Made by a program: the position numbers and the translations under genes. From CAJBVG01 sp943371235 (GTDB lineage Bacteria; Bacteroidota; Bacteroidia; Sphingobacteriales; Sphingobacteriaceae), in contig CALRTZ010000051.1 in the NCBI GenBank assembly GCA_943371235.1, positions 1 through 20,512 on the forward strand: 20,512 bases of DNA, given 5' to 3'. Shown here in pieces: positions 16,015 through 20,512 of this stretch; positions within the stretch are counted from its first letter, which is position 1, and each line of letters begins with the position of its first letter. The notes below the pieces were generated by a model. It was not told where the DNA came from, did not search any database, and was given only the letters and a program-made list of their open reading frames with translations.

Positions 16015-16046
16015 GGGTTAGTGTGCTAGTATGCTAGTGTGCTAGT
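16015..16046. repeat. 8-base tandem repeat, 4 units
   Basis: Units gggttagt, gtgctagt, atgctagt, gtgctagt in strict 8-base register start one base after the motB stop codon and end on the first base of the pgk -33 element. Confidence 0.75.
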
Positions 16047-16075
16047 TTGAGATTAGAGATAATGTGTTATTTTTG
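16046..16075 (+). promoter_or_regulatory. Promoter of pgk
   Basis: TTTG (16046-16049), 18 bases, then TATTTTTG (16068-16075) fit the Bacteroidota housekeeping promoter. The -7 box ends 20 bases before the pgk ATG. Confidence 0.7.
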
Positions 16076-16095
16076 CTTCAACTAATTATACAGAG

Positions 16096-17289
16096 ATGAA
16101 TACGATTGATTCCATCAACTTCCAAGGTAAACGTGCCTTAATTCGTGTAGATTTTAATGTGCCTTTAAATGCTTCGTTTGAAATTACAGACGATACACGC
16201 ATGCGTGCAGCATTGCCTACCATCAAAAAGATTTTAACTGATGGTGGTTCGGTAGTATTAATGTCGCACCTAGGCCGACCAAAAGAAGGACCCGTAGAAA
16301 AGTATTCACTAAAACATATCGTAAAACATTTAGCGGAGCTTACCAATGCCCCGGTATTATTTGCCGATGATTGTATTTCGGAGGATGCGTTCGCAAAATC
16401 TTCACACTTAAATGCAGGTGAAATTTTATTGCTAGAAAATTTACGTTTTTATAAAGAAGAAGAAAAAGGCGACGATGGGTTTGCCGCAAAATTAGCAAAA
16501 CATGGAGATGTGTATGTGAACGATGCCTTTGGCACAGCACACAGAGCACACGCTTCTACAACTATTGTAGCCAATTATTTTCCGAGTGCAAAAGTATTTG
16601 GCTATGTAATGGCAAATGAATTAACAAATGCCGAGAAAGTAATGAACCACGCTGATAGACCTTTTACAGCCATTATGGGTGGTGCAAAAGTTTCTGATAA
16701 AATTTTATTGATTGAAAAATTATTAGACACCGTAAACAATATTATAATTGGGGGCGGTATGGCATACACATTTGCGAAAGCATTGGGTGGCAACATAGGC
16801 TCCTCATTAGTAGAACAAGATAAATTAGAATTAGCCTTAAGTTTAATAGAAAAAGCAAAAGCAAAAGGGGTAAACTTAGCATTGCCTGTTGACTCTGTAA
16901 TTGCAGATGCATTTAACAACGAAGCTCAACAAGCCATAGCTAATAACGATGCTATTCCTGATGGTTGGATGGGTTTAGATATTGGTCCGAAATCGATTGC
17001 AAGCTTTAAAGAAATTATTGCCAATTCGAAAACCATTTTATGGAACGGCCCGATGGGAGTTTTTGAAATGAGTAGTTTTGAAAAAGGCACGAAAGAAATT
17101 GCATTGGCAGTGGTAGAAGCTACTAAAAATGGAGCATTCTCTTTAATTGGCGGTGGCGATTCTGCAGCTGCGGTAGCAAAATTTAATTTATCAGACGATG
17201 TTTCTTATGTGTCTACCGGAGGTGGAGCATTGTTAGAATACATGGAAGGCAAAGTGCTACCAGGTGTTGCTGCTATACTCAATAAATAG
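16096..17289 (+). CDS. pgk: Phosphoglycerate kinase
   Basis: A 397-residue glycolytic enzyme that transfers phosphate between 1,3-bisphosphoglycerate and ADP. It has the family length and motifs: 'ALIRVDFNVPLN' near the N-terminus, 'LMSHLGRPKEG', 'LLENLRFYKEEE', 'YVNDAFGTAHRAHAST' with the substrate-binding Arg and His, 'AIMGGAKVSDKI', 'ILWNGPMGVFE' and the nucleotide-binding glycine-rich 'SLIGGGDSAAAV' and 'STGGGALLEYMEGK'. It ends 6 bases before the end of gap on the opposite strand; the two enzymes catalyse consecutive steps but are not in one operon. No intrinsic terminator fits in the gap between them. Confidence 0.98.
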   Translation: MNTIDSINFQGKRALIRVDFNVPLNASFEITDDTRMRAALPTIKKILTDGGSVVLMSHLGRPKEGPVEKYSLKHIVKHLAELTNAPVLFADDCISEDAFAKSSHLNAGEILLLENLRFYKEEEKGDDGFAAKLAKHGDVYVNDAFGTAHRAHASTTIVANYFPSAKVFGYVMANELTNAEKVMNHADRPFTAIMGGAKVSDKILLIEKLLDTVNNIIIGGGMAYTFAKALGGNIGSSLVEQDKLELALSLIEKAKAKGVNLALPVDSVIADAFNNEAQQAIANNDAIPDGWMGLDIGPKSIASFKEIIANSKTILWNGPMGVFEMSSFEKGTKEIALAVVEATKNGAFSLIGGGDSAAAVAKFNLSDDVSYVSTGGGALLEYMEGKVLPGVAAILNK

Positions 17290-17295
17290 TGTATG

Positions 17296-18291
17296 TTATT
17301 TAATAAGAATGCAGAGCTCTGCCAAGCGATTGGAGTAGCCCCATTCATTATCATACCAACCCACTACTTTTACCAGCCTGCCTACTACAGAAGTTAGTTG
17401 TGCATCAAATACACAAGAGTGTGGGTTCTCTTGTATGTCGATAGATACGATAGGGTCTTCTGTATATTCTAATATTCCTTTTAATTCATTTTGGGCGGCA
17501 TGTTTAAATGCGGCATTAATTTCGGCAACAGTTAATTCCTTTTTTAATAAACAAGTGAAATCGGTAAGCGAACCGTTTGGCACGGGTACTCTTATACCGG
17601 CACCGCCTAATTTATTTTCGAGGTGAGGGAATATACTGGTAATTGCTTTTGCTGCTCCTGTGCTTGTAGGAATCATGGATACAGCTGCAGCCCTCGCTCT
17701 ACGCAGATCTCTGTGCGGCGCATCGTGTAAATTCTGATCGCCGGTGTAAGAATGAACGGTGGTAATGTAACCGTCTTCAATCATCCCTAGTTCATCTAAT
17801 ACCTTTACCATTGGTGCCACATTGTTGGTGGTGCAGGATGCGTTTGAAATGATTGGACTGTGCTCTTCAAGAATATAATTATTCACGCCTAACACAATTG
17901 TAGGAATGTCTTTATCAGTTGGAGGAGCAGAAAGAATCACTTTTTTAGCTCCAGCCTTTATGTGTAAACCTGCTTTTTCTTTGCTCAAAAATTTACCAGT
18001 TGATTCTATTACTACATCGATACCCAAATCGGCCCAAGGTAAATTTGAAGGATCTTTTTCGGCAAAAGTTTTAATGAGTGTTCCATTTATCACTAGGCCA
18101 TCAGTTGCAATTTGGATGCTACCCTTGAAGCTTCTGTGAATAGAATCGTATTTAAATAAATGTGCTAAAGTACTGTTATCGGTTAAATCATTAATGGCTA
18201 CAATTTCTATCTCGGGTTTTAACAGGGCATTTCTTAAAAAAACTCTTCCAATTCTTCCAAAACCGTTAATGGCTACTCTGATTTTTTTCAT
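17296..18291 (-). CDS. gap: Type I glyceraldehyde-3-phosphate dehydrogenase
   Basis: 331 residues, the normal length. It oxidises glyceraldehyde-3-phosphate to 1,3-bisphosphoglycerate with NAD. The Rossmann start 'VAINGFGRIGR' and 'INDLTD' (D35, which favours NAD over NADP) are clear. The catalytic motif 'SNASCTTN' gives C153 and the partner His is H180 in 'YITTVHSYTGDQ'. The phosphate sites 'RRARAAAVSMIPTSTGAAKAI' and the C-terminal 'GWYDNEWGYSNRLAEL' are intact. On the minus strand TACCTTTA (18303-18296) could be a -7 box 4 bases before the ATG, but no -33 element is evident. Confidence 0.98.
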   Translation of the reverse strand: MKKIRVAINGFGRIGRVFLRNALLKPEIEIVAINDLTDNSTLAHLFKYDSIHRSFKGSIQIATDGLVINGTLIKTFAEKDPSNLPWADLGIDVVIESTGKFLSKEKAGLHIKAGAKKVILSAPPTDKDIPTIVLGVNNYILEEHSPIISNASCTTNNVAPMVKVLDELGMIEDGYITTVHSYTGDQNLHDAPHRDLRRARAAAVSMIPTSTGAAKAITSIFPHLENKLGGAGIRVPVPNGSLTDFTCLLKKELTVAEINAAFKHAAQNELKGILEYTEDPIVSIDIQENPHSCVFDAQLTSVVGRLVKVVGWYDNEWGYSNRLAELCILIK

Positions 18292-18502
18292 GTTTTAAAG
18301 GTACGAAATGTGTAAATTAAATACGCTTGAACACAAATTTTGTTTATGAAATCTCTTACGTGCTAATAAGCCATTGAAAACTAAACGAATAGATTGAGTC
18401 AATTTTAGCTGATTATTTGGCATTTGTTACCCATTACAAATCAACAACTTATAAACAAACACTTAAAAATCACTAAAAATACCGGTTTTTTTGAAAAAAA
18501 CA

Positions 18503-18533
18503 TTTGCACAGAATGATATAAATATTACTTTTG
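18503..18533 (+). promoter_or_regulatory. Strong Bacteroidota promoter of tRNA-Glu
   Basis: TTTG (18503-18506), exactly 19 bases, then TACTTTTG (18526-18533), a full match to TTTG-N19-TAnnTTTG. The mature tRNA begins 39 bases after the -7 box. The rest of the 281 bases between gap and the tRNA shows nothing else that I recognise. Confidence 0.85.
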
Positions 18534-18572
18534 CAGTCCCAAAGCGATACCAAACACGTTTGTTATCTCAAT

Positions 18573-18644
18573 GGCCCGTTCGTCTAGGGGTTAGGACAGG
18601 AGATTTTCATTCTTCAAACAGGGGTTCGATTCCCCTACGGGCTA
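18573..18644 (+). tRNA. tRNA-Glu (anticodon TTC)
   Basis: 72 bases fold as a cloverleaf: acceptor ggcccgt with acgggct (first pair G-T), D arm gtctaggggttaggac, anticodon stem ggaga/tcttc around loop ttttcat (anticodon TTC), T arm agggg-ttcgatt-cccct, discriminator A at 18644. The CCA end is not encoded, so the CCA-adding enzyme must supply it. The anticodon stem contains a G-T pair. Confidence 0.95.
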
Positions 18645-18660
18645 CTACATACATCTTACG

Positions 18661-18698
18661 AATGCCCTTTCTGATATCAGGAAGGGCATTTTTGTTTT
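18661..18698 (+). terminator. Rho-independent terminator after tRNA-Glu
   Basis: aatgccctt (18661-18669) pairs with aagggcatt (18682-18690), and the inner ctgat/atcag also pair, giving a long near-perfect stem. It is followed by the T-rich tail tttgttttc. The nearby direct repeat of cttagtaaag (about 18710-18730) lies at the border with the accessory region. Confidence 0.9.
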
Positions 18699-18842
18699 CT
18701 GGTGTGCCAACTTAGTAAAGCCTTAGTAAAGGAAATGGGAAAGTCGAAAATCTAAACACTTTCATTGAAACAATGTGGAAAAAGCACAAGAAAATCAAGG
18801 AGTTAAATTCGTAAATTGCAATTAAAGATATTTTAAAGCAAT

Positions 18843-19913
18843 ATGATAGACTCTATGTATAAAGACTCCAATGAAGTTAATGAATTTAGAACTTATATCG
18901 TATCCAATATTATAAGATCTGAATTGGGTATAAAGTCATTCAGTGAATTAGAGTCAATATTTATTGAAATAAAGTTTATGATAGATGAAATGATATCACT
19001 TTCTGAAAGTAATATTCATATGCCATCTGGCTTAAAATCAGAATTGCTCAAAATTATTTCAGAATTTAATAGACAAGCAAAGGCATTGTTAAATTATAAT
19101 ATGGATCAAGATGCTGAAAGGTCTTTTCAAATCAGAACAAGATTAATTGAGAGTATTAGGGGTTGGTATAATAGTTTGTATTCTACAGCATATTCTCAAC
19201 CTAATGGTACGGTTACACCGTCTAGTTTTTTACAAGTTTATAATTATATTAAAACTCAAAGTCTAGCTAGCCTACAAAAGGATAAATCGGAAATTGATAA
19301 TCTTAAAGCAGAATTAGAAAAATCGACAAAAAATGTAAATGAACTTTTGAATTTATTGCAATCAAAGGCATCTGGTGAAACTGTTCAAGATTATGCAAAA
19401 ATATTTGAAAATGAAGCTCAAAAGCACTCAAGTTTTAGGTTATTTACAGACTGGAAAAATATAAAAATTGGAAGTGCGCAAATTTGGTTATGTTTCTCTA
19501 TTGTTTTTATTATAAGTTTCATTATAATTATTAAGTATTTAAATTCAATTTATCCTATACACTTTGAAATTAGTAAGGGCGTACCAAATTCAGTTGGTGC
19601 AATAACATTAGAATTATTCACAAGAATTTTAATAATTAGTTTTGCTATTTATATTATAACTTTCACATTCAAACAATATAATGTCCATAACCACCTTTAT
19701 ACTGTAAATAAACATCGTCAAAATACATTAAACTCATTTAAATTATTTATAAGTTCTTTAGATCCTACTGATATAGTAACTAGAAACGCATTAATGATGG
19801 AAGTAGCAAAAGCAATTTATGAGTCAGGTCAATCAGGATATATCTCGAATAAAGATTCTGGCGATTCAAATCCATCAATAATTGAAATGACAAGATTTGT
19901 TGGTAAAAGTTAA
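18843..19913 (+). CDS. Membrane protein of unknown function with coiled coil and two helices
   Basis: 356 residues, strongly AT-rich in sequence (many Ile, Asn, Lys codons) compared with the housekeeping genes before it. An alpha-helical N-terminal region (1-130) leads to a coiled-coil stretch (about 140-175: 'LQKDKSEIDNLKAELEKSTKNVNELLNLL'), then two membrane helices (212-231 and 256-276) with a short loop between them, and a cytoplasmic-looking C-terminal region ('YNVHNHLYTVNKHRQNTLNSFKLFISSLDP...TRNALMMEVAKAIYESGQSGYI'). I know no named family or function. Four bases after its stop begins a broken TIR-domain gene, so the two were probably one operon; a role as partner in a defence or stress system is inference from that neighbour alone. 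Confidence 0.8.
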   Translation: MIDSMYKDSNEVNEFRTYIVSNIIRSELGIKSFSELESIFIEIKFMIDEMISLSESNIHMPSGLKSELLKIISEFNRQAKALLNYNMDQDAERSFQIRTRLIESIRGWYNSLYSTAYSQPNGTVTPSSFLQVYNYIKTQSLASLQKDKSEIDNLKAELEKSTKNVNELLNLLQSKASGETVQDYAKIFENEAQKHSSFRLFTDWKNIKIGSAQIWLCFSIVFIISFIIIIKYLNSIYPIHFEISKGVPNSVGAITLELFTRILIISFAIYIITFTFKQYNVHNHLYTVNKHRQNTLNSFKLFISSLDPTDIVTRNALMMEVAKAIYESGQSGYISNKDSGDSNPSIIEMTRFVGKS

Positions 19914-19917
19914 TTGA

Positions 19918-20166
19918 ATGAAAAAAGTTTTTATTTCACATGAATCAACAGCTATTAAAGAAGCTAATAGGTTCAAAGAACTCATAATTGAATCGGGATT
20001 TACTGGTGATATATTTCTGACTTAAGATTGGGAATCGTTAGAAGCGGGTAAACCTTGGCTTGGAACTTTGCTTGATAGTCTAGCAAATGCTGATGGACTA
20101 TTAACTATTATTTCTAACGAAGAAGCATTTAGTAATGTAAGTACTCCTTTTATCCTACAGCACTAA
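19918..20166 (+). pseudogene. Broken TIR-domain gene
   Basis: The conceptual product begins 'MKKVFISHESTAIKEANRF', continues with 'ESGFTGDIFLT', reaches a TAA stop at codon 36 (20023-20025), and resumes in the same frame with 'DWESLEAGKPWLGTLLDSL' and 'ADGLLTIISNEEAFSNV'. This is the order of a bacterial TIR domain: the first strand with the F-I-S-H box, the 'D-E-L-G-W' region and the 'IIS' strand. Similarity stops around 20139, just before the place where the catalytic Glu of TIR NADases should come, because an IS3 element follows. The remaining codons up to TAA at 20164-20166 belong to the element. The gene is thus hit twice: a nonsense codon (possibly CAA or TCA to TAA) and a 3' truncation. 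TIR proteins in bacteria often cleave NAD as antiphage effectors; here that function is lost. Confidence 0.8.
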
Positions 20167-20512
20167 TTTAGGATTTTCATTATTAATATTTATATCATTA
20201 GCGTCAATATTTTTAGAGTATGCAATTTGTTGGCTAGTGTTTTGGGTTAATTGCATGCTCTGGAAATATTGACGGAACTCTACCGGTGTTCTATTTCCTA
20301 AACTATCATGAGGATGATTGTTATTGTAATCTTCCATCCACTTTTCAGTCTCCGTTCTTACTTGATCCAAATTTTCAAAGATCATCATATCTAATACTCC
20401 TTGTCTAAAACTTTTGTTAAAGCGCTCTATGTAGCCGTTTTGCATTGGTTTACCTTTCTGTATTTTCACATGTTCAATGTTATGGTCAATACAAAATTTA
20501 TGGAATATTTCA
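20136..20512 (-). mobile_element. IS3-family insertion sequence, one end
   Basis: The element enters from the right edge of the window and ends inside the TIR gene. Its border is placed near the TG at 20136-20137, the point where TIR similarity stops and 19 bases before the transposase stop codon; IS3 elements usually begin with TG. The exact terminal inverted repeat and target duplication cannot be confirmed without the other end. Confidence 0.6.
20155..20512 (-). CDS. IS3-family transposase, C-terminal part (5' end outside window)
   Basis: The open frame runs from the right edge to TAG at 20157-20155, 118 codons. It contains the end of the DDE integrase core: 'KIQKGKPMQNGYIERFNKSFRQGVLD', where the E of 'YIERF' is the third catalytic acid, then 'WMEDYNNNHPHDSLGNRTPVEFR', the usual C-terminal motif of IS3 OrfB. 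The first two catalytic Asp residues lie outside the window. An unusual tail of about 35 polar residues rich in Asn and Gln follows the normal end of the family. This gene's orientation is opposite to the TIR fragment it interrupts. Confidence 0.9.
   Translation of the reverse strand, partial: EIFHKFCIDHNIEHVKIQKGKPMQNGYIERFNKSFRQGVLDMMIFENLDQVRTETEKWMEDYNNNHPHDSLGNRTPVEFRQYFQSMQLTQNTSQQIAYSKNIDANDININNENPKLVL

Noticed and set aside
17290..17295. Terminator between convergent pgk and gap
   Set aside because: Only 6 bases separate the stop codons and I see no hairpin with a T tract in either direction.
18491..18715. Plus-strand open frame of 74 codons
   Set aside because: It runs straight through the tRNA-Glu promoter, tRNA and terminator.

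Overview
The window looks like a chromosome segment from a member of the Bacteroidota. The base composition is AT-rich. Promoters match the Bacteroidota pattern (TTTG about 19 bases before TAnnTTTG), clearest at the tRNA-Glu gene and at pgk. The gene families fit too: CzcA with a small secreted companion, succinylase-type DapD, secreted proteins with signal peptides ending in ...A-Q, and an IS3 element. Genus cannot be told from the sequence alone.

Layout. Positions 1-3379 (minus strand) hold the first 972 codons of a CzcA-type heavy-metal RND pump, preceded by a small secreted protein of unknown role. Positions 3462-7761 (plus) hold a CCA-adding-type nucleotidyltransferase with HD domain, a pRiA4b ORF-3-like protein, miaA and an MFS transporter. 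Positions 7764-10316 (minus) hold a degenerate Sua5/YrdC-like protein coupled to a GT4 glycosyltransferase, then dapD. Position 10388 starts an Hsp15-like S4 protein. Positions 11046-16013 are a compact five-gene operon. Then come convergent pgk and gap, a tRNA-Glu gene with strong promoter and terminator, and an accessory stretch holding a two-helix membrane protein, a broken TIR gene and part of an IS3 element.

The most interesting part is the operon at 11046-16013. Its first gene reads as a natural FliF-FliG fusion: signal peptide, one FliF-like periplasmic domain, one membrane helix, the C-terminal FliG-binding tail of FliF, then FliG-like middle and C-terminal domains. It is followed by a secreted protein that looks like an outer-membrane barrel with a FlgO/TolB-N-like domain, a TPR lipoprotein, a full MotA and a full MotB. 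Rotor and stator are therefore encoded side by side, while the window contains no export gate, FliM/FliN, rod, hook or filament gene. This suggests an envelope-spanning, ion-driven rotary machine that is not a normal flagellum; its output is unknown.

A second theme is a set of degenerate 7- and 8-base tandem repeats at gene boundaries. One 7-base array supplies the start codon and first 42 codons of miaA. Another pair forms a long imperfect hairpin just upstream of the glycosyltransferase.
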